Shown here: positions 33,629-45,978 of the stretch, piece after piece
How positions within the stretch are numbered: the stretch's first letter is position 1
Layout: the number at the start of each line of letters is the position of its first letter
Assembly: GCF_003573695.1 (NCBI RefSeq)
Contig: NC_039362.1
Location: 199,941,215 to 200,005,214 of the forward strand
Length of the DNA: 64,000 bases
Direction: 5' to 3'
Source: Papaver somniferum
Lineage: Eukaryota > Streptophyta > Magnoliopsida > Ranunculales > Papaveraceae
Notes under the pieces: model-generated
Told to the model about the DNA's origin: nothing
The model's database searches: none
What the model saw: the letters and a program-made list of their open reading frames with translations, nothing else
Position numbers and translations under genes: made by a program

Positions 33629-34464
33629 TGTAAGCATACTATCGTCCCTGACCTAACTCAGGTAGAACCGTTCGCATACTGGAATGCAAACTTGGTTCTC
33701 GGACTTCAACAATTAAAACCATTCTCATACTGGTATGCAAACTTGGTTTCCTGACCTAAATCATACCACAACAGTTTGCATACTGTGATATATCCAGGCA
33801 ATGGTTAATTGTTCTAAACTCCCATTTGAATCATTGAAACATCCTTAGAAGACGACAACGGATGTCTCACACATACCATTAGCTTATAAGTAATTTTCAA
33901 GTGATTGAATGATCAATATGAAACAGTCCGAGTCGACATCAAATGATTGTCTCACATAAATCATGTAAGATGTTTCAAGGCAATTTTCACATGATCATCT
34001 TTTGACTTATTATTTAATTTCCAACAAATAAACTATTTCCAACTAAACTCGTCAAGAATGATGATGAATGTAGCTAAACCAAAAAGCTTCCAACACATAT
34101 TTCGACAAAAATATAAGCGGGATAAACTCGGCTCGAAATATCAAATGTGTATCATGTAAAAGTCTATATAGCTATACGCCTTAGTCTCGTTAGGAGATAG
34201 AATATAATAGACTTCTGACTGACAAATAAGTTTTAGTCTCCACATACCTTTTGTTGATGAAGTTCCTCTAAGCTCTCCTTAGTAGATCATCGTCTTCAAT
34301 CGATGAACGCAGTGAAGTCTAAAACTCAACAACACATTCTATACTAATTCGAGACACAACTATAAGTAGACTAGAAATTAAGACTTATAGTTTTGATCAC
34401 CTAAACTTTCCAAACAAGCTTGATATAGCAACAATTGCGAGTTTGACCGGGCAGTGCTCTAACA
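33629..34464 (-). repeat. Shared LTR of family B, right part
   Basis: It continues the LTR split at 24929. It carries two GCATACTGGTATGC-type repeats (33670-33745) and ends TGCTCTAACA at 34464, immediately followed by the polypurine side ATCTCCTCCTTTG of the next unit. Confidence 0.85.
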
Positions 34465-35349
34465 ATCTCCTCCTTTGTAAATTTTAGTGACAAAACTATC
34501 AATACATATGGATTAGAAAATAAATAAGCTTTGTATCTTCTCATCCAACATGCTTGATTTCCTTGGTTCTTCAATATTCCTTGAACATGTTCAACTCATC
34601 ATCATTGTTGTTGAAGATTCGTAGCCATAACGATAAGAAAACGAATGTTCACAATTATTAATATACAGTGTCATAGTATTATTACATAACATCAAAGTTG
34701 AATTGTATCACAATTTTGAAAATAATATTACGTTGATATGTATCACTCCCCCATAGTCAATACTTCATCTTGCAATGAAAATCACTCCCCCTTACATAAT
34801 GATCCGTAAACCATATGTATGTAGTGTGAACTACAATGTAATTTCCCCCCTTTTTGTCAATATAAATTGGAAAAGGTACAAAAACTAACGGGATCATAAT
34901 GAAATTCTCAAAGAGATTATTCATGACTAAAAGAGAATATACCAACTTTGTTTTGATGATTTCACATAGTCGAAAATTAGGGGTATTCATCAAGGAGTTT
35001 ATAAAGATACAAGATAACTCCCACAACATTCCGAAGCCCATAAAGGTTTGGCAATTAAGCACAAGTTCAATTAAGAAATCTCCCCCATAAAATGTCATTC
35101 CCGCAAGAAAAACAAGAGCGACCTTACTTTTACAAGAAAAGAAGGGTTTCTTTGGATATTAAAAAATCAAACGAAACATGAATTTGTATCCAGAAAACTC
35201 GAATAAATCAACCGCAAGAAGAACTTAATGATTAATTTAATCGGAAATGCTCAACATAAAAAAACTTACGGAGCCATACAGTACTTTCACATATAAGTGG
35301 ATCCGAGAAAGATCAATACTGCGAAATATTAAAAAGTTCATTTTATCTT
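34465..35349 (-). other. Family B internal region, non-coding 3' part
   Basis: Polypurine tracts (CTCCTCCTTT at 34466, CTCCCCCATAG, CTCCCCCTTAC, and TTTCCCCCCTTTTTGTC near 34850) precede non-coding sequence. It is cut at 35349 by the Tat-like Gypsy and continues at 44271. A minus-strand frame at 34757-35098 is not supported by the sister copies. Confidence 0.65.
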
Positions 35350-35817
35350 TGTAGTTGCAGGAAATCCTACACTACACCCCTCACAAGATTTCATTAACAT
35401 TCAACTCATTTTAGATTAACAATCTTAATTTTATTAATGAATCTTTGAACAATCTTACAAGAAAATATAAAGGAATCAAGAATAACCACTGCTCTAGGTT
35501 TTCTCTCTCCTATTTACTTGCTTCTCACTCAGAAAAGATCTCCCCTTTCCTTTACAACTGAGCGGCTATTTATAGGGAATTACATAGTGGATGACAGCTA
35601 TTTTGTCCTTTATTTTTGGATATGACTTGCGACATTCTCGTATCCTTACAAATGTTAATCTGGCAAACTCTCTAATTTTCGCAGGACTATCACATTTTTC
35701 TCATGATTTAGATGACGTCGTTTATTATGTCATTTCTGAAATTGTTCTACGACACTGTTGTGTTGTGTTGTTGATAATTTCGCTGAGGCATTATTGCTGC
35801 GAGATTTTGATCCTACA
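35350..35817 (-). repeat. 3' LTR of Tat-like Gypsy (468 bp)
   Basis: It starts TGTAGTTGCAGG and ends GATCCTACA. The purine-rich strand next to it (GAGAAGAGGCAAGA on the minus strand) is the likely polypurine tract. Confidence 0.9.
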
Positions 35818-36175
35818 TCTTGCCTCTTCTCATATATTCTCTGCGAAGTTGAAAATGATGTGAGAAATGCCGCAGCTGTCCATCTCTTCATATTCTGCAT
35901 TTATCACATTTCTTTCATCTATTTCTTGACAAGTCTTCTGTAACCGTTTTTTTTTCAACCGCTCACGTCTTTTCGCATTAATGGTGTTTATTTCTTCGAG
36001 TAAAAAAGATCTTTTTTATATATTCTTCTTATTCTTCTTTCCATTTTCTTTTTACTTTCCCTTCTCTTTTTACTCTCTCATCTGCAACTCTATTGTTCTT
36101 CCGTAAGTTCTGCTACTATAATTCTTCCTTCTTCAATCTTCTTACTTTTCATCCATTCCCATACTCTATATTCAG

Positions 36176-38887
36176 ATATTCCTCCAAGCGGTCAAAAGCA
36201 TGAGAAAACTTTTAAGGAAACCCAAAAAGATCTTGTCGAGAAAGGTTTCACACTTTCTACCATTCCTGGTGAAAGTGCCAAATCAATTCTTTTTATCAAA
36301 CTTTTCTTTGATCAACATTGTGATGATCAATCAATCATAGTTTCATTGGGTAAAATTCTCGCAGGTCTCCACATTTCTCTTTATGACCTAGATATTCCTC
36401 TGTTCTATGAAATTCTCGCTCACTCGGGATTTTCGCGAGCTATCTTCCAATTGAGTGGGGATTGCATCCGTCTGATGCTGGAGTTCGCTAACCGTGGTGC
36501 TGGTAAAGGATATATTTATTCTAAAAAACTTAGGGATCCTAAATTCACAGATTTGGAGATAATTGCTGAAAAATACACAGTAGTGAGTTTCTTTGAAAAT
36601 TATGAATTGATCTCCATGAAGAAAGAGAATACTCGTTGGGGTATTCGCTTGAAAAGGAAAGATAATATTTATGAAGCTAAAATACTCATGCAAGACATTG
36701 ATTGGCACTCTGTTAAGAACACAACTCCTCGCCAGTCCAAAGATGATAAATGGTGTGTTTTTCCCTTGATGCTGAAAGGACCTTACATTGCTGGGTCAAA
36801 TGTTCTTCCTGAGAATCTCGCTTCTTATCAACCTTGGGTATTCTCTTGGACCGAGAAGAAGAAAGAGGTATGTATCTTCCAGTTTCACCCACTTTATATT
36901 TCTTTATTTGTCTTTATTCTTTTGTTCGCTGATTCTTACAACATTCTACAGATCCAGAAACTGAAAGATAGCTATCACAGGACTGGGAAGGATAGTACCT
37001 TGTTAGCTCTTCGCTCATACACAGATGAGGTAAGAAATATTCTCTTATGATTTTAAACAGTATATTGTTGCCTCTATTTCTTATTTCTATCTGTGTGTGA
37101 AGATTATTGCTGAAATAGAAGAGCCTGCCAATGTTGCGAAGACTGGTGATAAAGGCAAAGGTGCTCTTCGCAGGGAAAAACTAACTGCTCCTCCTTCAAA
37201 GAAGAGAAAAATCTGTTCTTCCTCTCCTTCAAATATTCCTTCTCATGAAAACTCCGAGCGTGATGAGGATGATGAGGATAATGATGACCTTGCTGCAAAT
37301 GAAGATTCTCCATCCGAATCTTCTATGGCTAAGCTCTCTGGCCTCTTTTCTGATTCTTAGCAAGGAATGGGAAATAATCAATTCGCTAATACCTGCAAAG
37401 CTCTCGCTACGATTTGCGATGTTCCTTTATTGGATGGTGATAATTCTCTTCGTGGAGTTTCTAGATCGGTGACTCCCAACTTCCTGCATTCTCTTAATAG
37501 TCTGGTATGCTTTCGTATTTTTACTTCTTCATTATTGTAACTCAAAATTTCTTTCTATTTTAATACCTTTTATATTTTCTTGCAGGCTGGAAAATCTTCT
37601 TTCATTGTTGCCTCAGATCTGGAGAGGAGACGCGAAATTCTTGAAAAGAAGAATCTTCAATTTCTTACAAAGAATGAGGAACTGGAAGCTGAAGTCAAAT
37701 GTCTTCGCGAGAAGAACAAACAACTAGAAATTGATTCTTCTTCGTACAAGAATAAAATCTATAGTCTTCATCAAGATAATAATCAACTCTATGGTATGTT
37801 ACTTTTCTCCTTTCCCCCCGTTCATTCATCCTGTTATTTTATCTTATTTGATTGATCCTTTTTGCATACATTTATGGTCTTTCTGATGAAGCCATCATTC
37901 TTCGTTCATTTCCTAATGCCTTGGATAATGACACCCTTCTTGAGCGTCTTAATAAATCTTTAAATAGTTTCTCAAATGATAAAATTTCGTCTCTTTCTCT
38001 GAATAAACTGAGATCCATATTTCGCCTCTTAGAAATTGACCATAGATCTATTTTAAGTTTAGCCAATCGATTTAAGCGTTTCTTTATTAATTCTAAAGAG
38101 AAAATCAATGAGCTAAGAACCAAAATTAGCGGTCTCATATATGATAAGGATCGCATCTCTGATGAAGGTGCTAAGACTTTGGCAAAATTCCAAGAGACCC
38201 TTATTGAAGTTCAACTTGAACGAGATGAAGCTAACCGCAAGAATACCGAGCTCTACGAAAGAGAAAACCAAATTCGTTCTCGTCTCCTTATAAATAATGA
38301 GGATGAATTCGATTGGGCTGCGAAAATCTTAGACGATGCCAGAAAAGATTTAGGTGTAAATATTAGTCTCCAAGTTGAGCATACAACGTTGATTAGAGAT
38401 ATGATTTATGACAGAGAAGGTCATTAATTGTTCTTCTTCACTAATCTTTTATTTCTTATGAATTTTCATCAAGTTATTAATTGATTGCCTTTTGCTCGCA
38501 GATTCTGAAAGTAGATATCGCGAAAGAATTGAGGAACTTGAAGCTGAAAAAGAGGAACTCGCAAAGAATCTTTCTTCTAGCAACGATAAGTATTCTAGAT
38601 TAAAGAATCAAATCAAGATCATTTTTGCGAACTTTAACAACGATGCTCTGCATTTTCGCAATCAAACTATTCAAATGGTTTGTGATGAGCATAGTATTCC
38701 TCACTTTGATTATCCTTGTCTCTTGGAGGATATCCCAACGAACATTCCTAGTCTTACCATCTCTGATAGCGAAGCTGATAATGAAGAATCTGATGGCGAT
38801 GAAGGTTCTGATGGAGATAATAGTTCTGATGCAGACGAAGAAGGGAACAAGTCTGATGAAGATGATGAAGGATCAACTAAGAAGTAG
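36176..38887 (+). CDS. Spliced antisense gene of the Tat-like element
   Basis: Six exons fit: 36176-36867, 36952-37029, 37103-37504, 37586-37793, 37892-38419 and 38502-38887. All borders are GT-AG and all phases agree, giving about 760 residues. Exon 1 reads LGKILAGLHISLYDLDIPLF then FYEILAHSGFSRAIFQLSGD, resembling the plant 'putative gypsy-type transposon' domain (Pfam Transposase_28 type). The middle is basic (KKRKICSSS, a possible nuclear signal) and acidic. Exons 4-6 are coiled coil (LEAEVKCLREKNKQLEID; RIEELEAEKEELAKNL). The end is a Ser/Asp/Glu run. An in-frame TAG lies at 37358-37360. No clear start ATG was found; a first exon may end at the GTAAGT at 36103. Function is unknown. Antisense extra ORFs are known in Tat elements. 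Confidence 0.6.
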
Positions 38888-40451
38888 TCTTTGTTTCTTT
38901 CTTTGATCTCCTCTAATACTTGTACATTTATTCCTTCTTTATGTATATTTGTGAATTCTTTTGGTTTTCCATATTCCTTAATATATGAGTTTCTTTCATT
39001 TTGACCTGCATTCATTAAAACAATTCTTCCTTGCAATACGGTTAATCAACATAATCATTGATTTTTTAATTTTTGTGTAAATCTATCATGTGGAGACAAA
39101 TAACATTTTCTAATTTCATTCACTCCCATACTTGCCTCTGTTATTTGTATCCAAATGAGAGATTTTGCAGATTTTTCTTATTTTGTGCCTCGTCTTCGCA
39201 GTTGTTTATGTATAATTTTGCAATCATATGCGAAGTGAATTTTGATTCTTTTCAAAATCACATCCCTGTGTGGTCTTATTTTTCCTTCCTAGTTAAAGGT
39301 CTTATTATGCCACCTCTTGTCATTGCGACAAAATCGCAGGACGTCCTTGCACTTTCATGCAAAAACCCATTGATATTGCCTTAACTTTTTCTTTTGTATT
39401 ATGGCCTCTTCAGGAATGTTGCGACAATATGACGGGCCTAAATATTCTTGCGAAAATAAAGCCCCATGACATTGCCGTCTTGCGACGAAATCGCAGGACG
39501 TCTTCGCACTTTCATGCGAAAACCCATTGATCTCGTATTATCTTTTTCTTTTTATTATTTCTCTTCAGGATTTTCGCACAAATATGACAAACCTTAATAC
39601 CCTTGCGAGTAAAAAGCCTCATGACATTTGCGTCTTAAGACACTTATCAGCTCCCTAATGGAGGGTGTCGCCCTTATCTTCCCCCTGGTTTCCCCTTCAA
39701 GGAGGCGTACTTCTACCATACAAGGTTAGCTCCTCCCATCCGGTCTTAACAACAACCAGTTATTTTCGCAGCCTCTTATCCCTTTTACCTATAGGGTTTA
39801 TGGTTACGATACTGCATCCTAAGTGTGGCTTTCTTCGGGCCGAGTGCAGTATAAGCCAAGACTTGTCAAGAATGGCAAGGTACGCTCCAGACGCCCCTGG
39901 CACTCTTGACTCAACTATGCACCTCGGCGCCTTGGTCAGTCGCCCAACCTAAGTCATATGCTTAAGCTTAGAATCCAAGGTGCCTCTCCCGGATGGGATT
40001 TATTGACCCAAAATCTCCATGACTCATGTTCCGGTGGCAGTGTAGCCTTTCCCTGAGCCATGCAACAGGTACCCCCTTATATGACGTACTTTAGGTCTTA
40101 CATTTTCCTCTTGCGAAATTGCAATCGCGAACTAGGGTGTACGCCATAAAGGTTCGCCCATTTCTCTTTTGTCATTGTTTTATGATTGTCTTTTGTAGAA
40201 TTCATTATCTCTACGAGAGTCTCGTACATCACCATATCGTATTTGCATTTCGCAATCTCAATTTTGTCATTCAATAAAATGTATTTTTGAGAATTTTATT
40301 TGTTTCGAGAATGTAGTCGCAACAAATCAATCATTCATACATTACCTTTGACATTCTTTGCTTCTTTGTTATTTTCTGCGACTGCTTCCTTGGTAGTGGT
40401 ATGTTCACCATTTTTTATTCTGAGCTAGCATTAGTTTCACAATATCTCTTC
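38888..40451 (-). other. Tat-like element, non-coding block in place of pol
   Basis: At about 39300-39630 a unit of roughly 140 bp is repeated two to three times (ATCGCAGGACGTC, CGCACTTTCATGCGAAAACC). A GC-richer block at 39650-40085 (CAGACGCCCCTGGCACTC, GCACCTCGGCGCC) has no open frame of note. Reverse transcriptase and integrase, expected here, are missing. Confidence 0.5.
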
Positions 40452-43400
40452 TTATTTTCGTTCGATTGCATCCACCATCAATCTCTCACTTCTTTGTGTC
40501 TCTTTGATTTTGTGTCGCCAATTTTCCTTCTTGTTTGTTCTTCCTTCGCATGATTCCACCTCAGTTTCGTAACACCTCTTTCCTTCAACCCAATCTCCTT
40601 TTATGATTCCTACACCGCTGGGGTGAGGGAATTTGATGCACTGATGGAAATTTGAAGCTACACCTAGAATCCCATGTAGCCAAGGTCGACCAATTAATGC
40701 ATTGTAGGGTGATTCTACGTCAACGACACAGAACAGGATTTCAGAAGATATTCCCTTCAATGGAATTCACATAGTAACCTCCCCTTTAGGCTTGTTGGCA
40801 GCACCATTAAAACCATATATCTTATATGTTGATGATATAAGATCATCACCTCTTCCTCCCATAGTTTTATAAGTATGATAAAATAAGATGTTCACAGAGC
40901 TTCCAGTATCGATTAGAATCCTATTAATTGCCCATGAATCTTCAGCTTCATCATCCTCATCTTCTTTCACTTTTGGATTAATTTCTAATTTTACTACCAA
41001 TGGATTATCATGTACCTCTTCACCTTCGGGGATTTCTTCTGCGGTAAAAGAAATAATTTGTTTCTGCCATTCCTCTAGTGGCAAGATTTTCGCAATATTC
41101 ATAATTTCTCTTCCATCATTATCTCTTGCGAATACTCTACTCAAAACATTGTCATGAAAATCTTCAATTGTCTTGTATGAATGTACGATAGAGTGACAGA
41201 ATAGATTCTTTGCTTTTGCATCAACTTCTATGAAGAATGTTTCCTTCTTTTTAATCGTGTTTACATTGTGATGCTCTGGTGGTGGTGGAAATGGTTGAGA
41301 TTGTGGGTGCCCTACCAAAAAGTGGTTTAGTTTTTCTTGATCTATCATTATCAGAATAATTATTTTTACATTTCTGCAAGCATTTGTAGTATGTCCATGA
41401 AAATGATGATAAGAACAGAACTCATGACTTCTGTGGTTTGGAGGTGGTTCCGTTCCCATGTTCCATGGTGTTGGTATATTCTCCATCAAAATTATAGCTT
41501 CCCATATTTTCTCCACACTTGCATTTAGAGGTGGCATCTTGATTTCTTCCCATACTACCTTGTGACCTCCTTGTCCTCTATTATAGTTTTGTCTTTGACT
41601 TCCATATGTTTCTTGCGGCTGATCGAGTCTTTTAATCTTGTTATTTCCACCACGATTGTATAAATTTCTTTCTCTTTCATACTCCTCTTGATCTCGGCTT
41701 CCCATAGCCACCAGTTTCTGTTGATTGTTGCCCGTCATCTTCTCTTGTTGTACTTGCGAAGTGTTCGCCATTGTGTTTATTAGTTTGGGTAATAATCTTG
41801 CATTCGCTGTTTGTGAATTGGTGTTTGCAACTGGATATGATTACATTTCATTTTGCCTTTCCTCTAGAGAAATATATTCTTCCTGAAGTTCTCGCAATTC
41901 AGTCATCGTGATCGTATTCTTGACTCTGAAGATTTGGATATACAATAGGTTGGTTGAAAACATAGCATTGATAAATGATAAGATAAGATATCTCTCATCC
42001 ACACGTCCAGCCATTTCGCTACACATAGTCCTCCATCTTTTAGTTAGGTGCTTCAAACTTTCGCCAATCCTTTGTTTCAATCCAAACGCATCTTCAATAC
42101 CAGGTCGCGAAGAATTATTACTTATATATGCCCCCAGGAATGTAGTCTGCAAATGATTGATGGATGTTATTGTATTCTTTGGTAGACCTTCGAACCATTT
42201 TAACGCCTCCCCTGTTAAGCTGGATGCAAAATACTTGCATAATACGGCATCATGATTTTCCCATTTCAACATGCACCTCACGTAGGCTTTAATGTGTTGA
42301 ATTGCACAAATTGTTCCATCAAAAATGCTGGTTAATGCGGGAAAATTGCATTTCGGAGGTATTCCTCCTAGTTGTACTTCCATTGTAAATGGAGTTTTCG
42401 CAGCTTCTTCTATAGCTTCATCTAATTGTCTTATGCCTACTTCTCCTCCATTATTTAGCATTCCTCTCATTTCTTCTAATTCTGTTAAGATTTGTTTATT
42501 TACACCTGAATTTTGATCCATTGGTCTTTTTAATTTCGCCTCCCTTCTTCTGCGTTCATATCTTTCTTCTCTCGCGAAATTTTGCATTTCTTCTTCATCA
42601 TCTTCATCTCGTCTTCTTCTGCGATTCTCTTCCTCATCTCTATCTTGCATTCGCATATGATGATGTCTCTCATCTTCCCCTCCAAGATTTTGTTCATTTC
42701 TTATCAATTCCATTCGTTGTCTTTCAGCCATCCTCTGTACTCAATCATATTCTTCATTGATATTACCGTTATTCCAGTTTTGTGTACGCCTTCTTTCTCG
42801 ATTGTCGTGATTGTTCTGGTGAATTGTCTCCTGAAGCTCTTGTTCTTCCATTTCCGCTCTCAATCTTTCACGTTCGCAAATTAAACGTGCTTGTTCAGCA
42901 TAATGTCTTTCAATTTTTTCTTCAATCGTTTGTTGATTTCTTTGAGCTTCTCTCTCATGTAAAATTCTCCTTCCTTCCTATCGATTCCCTTCGCCATCTT
43001 GATTATTTCGTCCCTGATATTGTCCATTCTCTTGATTTCTATCATTTTGCCTATCATCAAAAGTTTCATTTTGTGGAACGTAACGATCATCAGTCCTTTC
43101 TCTATCTTCGCGATATTCTTCATTAGGATTTGATATTTCTTCTCGAATATTATTTCCAGCATTAATTGTGGGTGAGTTTCGCCTCATCTCTCTTCTAGTC
43201 GATCTTGAATATGATTTTGTAGTACTTCTCAATCTTCTACTCTGTAGTCTCATATTTTCCATCCTCAATTCGTGGTTTTGCCTTGTTAGATTTGCACGTT
43301 CTTCTGCCCCAGCTCTTCTTTCTTCATGTATTCTTCGTCTCAACGTTTCTAACGCTCCAATTTCCTCATCTCCATGAATTATTCCTTCATCTGCTTCTTG

Positions 43401-43742
43401 ATTTCTCTCTACCTGTCTATGGTTTCTAGTTTGCTGCTCTTCTTCTACTTCTTCTGTTGAATTTGATTGCCAAGTGTGTATACTCACCCTATCATAATCT
43501 GTAATCCTTTCTTGTACTAGTGTTTGTTGAACTGGTGGTTGAATTTGATTTTCTCCATTATTTCTCATTCTAGTAGATTCTCCCATTTCACTTCTTTCCC
43601 TTCCGGCAATTCTCTTGCTTCTTCTAACAGTAGTTGGTTGTTCTGATGTATTTTTTCTTCTAGCCATTTCTTCAATGTTAACGAATTGCAAGAGATTATG
43701 TAAAATTATTAACCAATTACTCCAAATCTTCACAAATCTCAA
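40452..43742 (-). pseudogene. gag-pro: Gag-protease polyprotein of Tat-like Gypsy, interrupted by stops
   Basis: One minus-strand frame runs from the ATG at 43742 to 40452, broken only by stops at 42978-42980 (TAG), 42741-42743 (TGA), 41841-41843 (TAA) and 40764-40766 (TGA). The first third is charged and Arg/Glu/Asn-rich. The Gag core is at 42370-41900 (GGIPPKCNFPALTSIFDGTI, then LTGEALKWFEGLPKNTITSI). A CSYHHFHGHTTNAC zinc-knuckle-like motif follows at about 41400. The aspartic protease has its catalytic LIDTGSSVNIL at about 40910, then YNALIGRPWLHGI. In this lineage the protein would process Gag and Pol. It ends where RT should begin. The two TGA stops look like C-to-T changes. Confidence 0.8.
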
Positions 43743-43780
43743 TATTAATCTTCAATTTTTTCTAGAATAATCTTCAATCT

Positions 43781-43799
43781 CTCCCTGTTTCTAGCGCCA
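43781..43799 (-). promoter_or_regulatory. Primer-binding site of Tat-like Gypsy
   Basis: On the minus strand TGGCGCTAGAAACAGGGAG begins three bases after the LTR. I could not assign the tRNA with confidence. Confidence 0.6.
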
Positions 43800-43802
43800 T
43801 TA

Positions 43803-44270
43803 TGTAGTTGCAGGAAATCCTACACTACACCCCTCACAAGATTTCATTAACATTCAACTCATTTTAGATTAACAATCTTAATTTTATTGATGAATCTTTG
43901 AACAATCTTACAAGAAAAGATAAAGGAATCAAGAATAACCACTGATCTAGGTTTTCTCTCTCCTATTTACTTGCTTCTCACTCGGAAAAGATTTCCCCTT
44001 TCCTTTACAACTGAGCGGCATTTTATAGGGAATTACATAGTGGATGACAGCTATTCTGTCCTTTATTTTCGGATATGACTTGCGACATTCTCGCACCCTT
44101 ACAAATGTTAATCTCGCAAACTCTCTAATTTTCGCAGGACTATCACATTTTTCTCATGATTTAGCTGACGTCGTTTATTATGTCATTTCTGAAATTGTTC
44201 CGCGACACTGTTGTGTTGTGTTGTTGATAATTTCGCTGAGGCGTTATTGTTTCGAGATTCTGATCCTACA
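43803..44270 (-). repeat. 5' LTR of Tat-like Gypsy (468 bp)
   Basis: Same termini as the left LTR. By eye most of the differences from it are transitions. The target duplication ATCTT follows at 44271-44275. Confidence 0.9.
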
Positions 44271-45313
44271 ATCTTTTTATCAATATTTGCATAAAGACAT
44301 AATAGACTTAACTTTTGACATATATGAGATAATCATAGTTCACGGACGTAAACACACATATCCCATAATATTTTTACAATATATAAAACTGATAAAGATC
44401 AAGACTGCAAAATCATCTTCCAAATAACTTTGAATTTAAATAAATAAATCTAAAACATTGCAAGATGAAAATCGTTGGCAATAGCTATGTGTAATCACAA
44501 TATTCGCTATTCCAAACCCTAGTTATCATTATTAAAACACAAGAATAAATTCTAATAACAAGATTCCTAGATGAAACAAAAACAATAAAAAACTAAAAAC
44601 AAGACTGAAAATACTTAGACAAAATCGGCAACCAGAAATCGAACAAAAACAATTCCATCAGTTTCTTTCTTCAGTTCAGTTTTCAGAAACTCAAGATCTT
44701 TGTTGCAATTTCAAGATGGTCACGTACAACCCCAAAATATCGAAGAAGATTTCCAACCAATTAAGACGACATCTGGAATGCTTCGTTATCTTGATGTTAT
44801 GGAACGAGCATATTTCAAAAGAAAAAGAATCCTTGATATATTTATATGTATTTTCATAGGGAAACCCTAGGGTTACACGTTTACGTTCGGTCATGGATCA
44901 GGTGCACGTACATTCGTGATTATGAACCAAAATTCAGAACCAATGGAGTCTAATTTAGAAGCACATTTTGAGAAAATATCAAAAAAGTGTTCTAAACATA
45001 TGACAGAGTGTCTTAGCCTAATGGGATTTAGAGCACAAGACATTTGTTGAAAAACAACAAGTCAACTGTCTTAAAGGGAAGAAAAAAATGAAGCATTTTC
45101 AAAGTGAACAACAAATAGAATTTTCCCAAGAGTTGTCGATCATTTATATTATACCATGTAATAATTAACCGGAGCAGGGCTCAACAGTAAGATGATCAAT
45201 TTTTAAACCAAAAGAAAACTGAAAACAGATACAACAAAGACCACTTTGTCAAGAAGAAGGTATCTTCTTGAGAGTTATGTGCATCCTCACACGGTCTCAA
45301 AAAGGACACACAA

Positions 45314-45565
45314 TTATAAGCAGTCAATTTGTAATTTGACGAGCATATTGCTCATCAAGGATATTAACATTCTCCCCTTTTTTTTCTTGAATATCATCAG
45401 GGAAGTCAATAGAGTTAGTCTTAAGAGAAACAATAAAGGACGACAAGAGATACCTAAAGTTGCTTCCTTTCTTGCTTTCTTAATGCTACACTTGAGTCTA
45501 TTTATACTGGTATTAAGTTCTGAAGCACGATTATTGATAAGAATATATTCAGGAACTGTAGACAA
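45314..45565 (-). CDS. Conserved family B frame of unknown function, copy 2
   Basis: The minus-strand frame of 83 codons starts MSTVPEYILINNRASELNTS and contains a basic stretch (IKKARKE) and a leucine-rich hydrophobic stretch (LLFLLRLTLLTSLMIFKK). Copies at 16459-16680 and 55422-55700 keep the frame open over the first 35 residues. It lies after the zinc-knuckle region of gag in transcription order. No protease or integrase motif is seen. It may be a remnant of a longer protein. Confidence 0.35.
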   Translation of the reverse strand: MSTVPEYILINNRASELNTSINRLKCSIKKARKEATLGISCRPLLFLLRLTLLTSLMIFKKKKGRMLISLMSNMLVKLQIDCL

Positions 45566-45978
45566 TTTTGATCCAACACTTTATTCATCCATGGAATAAG
45601 GGTTTGAAAATCTTTTCTTACTTTTTGGATCAACAAAGTAGTCATGTCCTCATAAAATTATTCTTTTTACAATTGTAAAAAGCCTTTAATTGTGTTATTC
45701 TTACAGGCAAGAATTGGCTCATCACAACACTTTCCTTGTCTGAAGGTTGGATATTTAAAACCAGTAATATGAGAAACATGTTTGATTAGTTCCTTAGACA
45801 TCTAAAAAAGAATGTTATGAAGTTTCTCATTCCGTTAATGAAAACGACATCTCCTTTCAAGATGACCTTTGTTTCTGCAATAATAACAACTAAAATAAAT
45901 GTTATTAATTGTTCTTATATGAGTTTTCTTTGGAGGTTGACTACCCTTGGTTTTTGAAACTTCAGCTGTTGAAGGTAT

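Larger units (their letters stand above)
35350..44270 (-). mobile_element. Tat-like Ty3/Gypsy element with antisense gene, pol deleted
   Basis: Two 468-bp LTRs (35350-35817 and 43803-44270; TGTAGTTGCAGG to GATCCTACA) are flanked by a perfect 5-bp target duplication ATCTT (35345-35349 and 44271-44275). The empty site TTTATCTTTTATCAAT is present at about 54262. The minus strand carries gag and protease next to the primer site. The plus strand carries a spliced gene near the other LTR, the place where some Tat elements have an antisense ORF. Reverse transcriptase, RNase H and integrase are absent. The LTRs differ by about 19 of 468 positions by eye, so it is older than the Gypsy at 8447. Confidence 0.9.

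Noticed and set aside
38710..39036. Minus-strand serine-rich frame
   Set aside because: It is the reverse of the acidic Asp/Ser repeat at the end of the antisense gene.
42521..43377. Several plus-strand hydrophobic frames
   Set aside because: They are reverse readings of the charged N-terminal part of the Tat gag.
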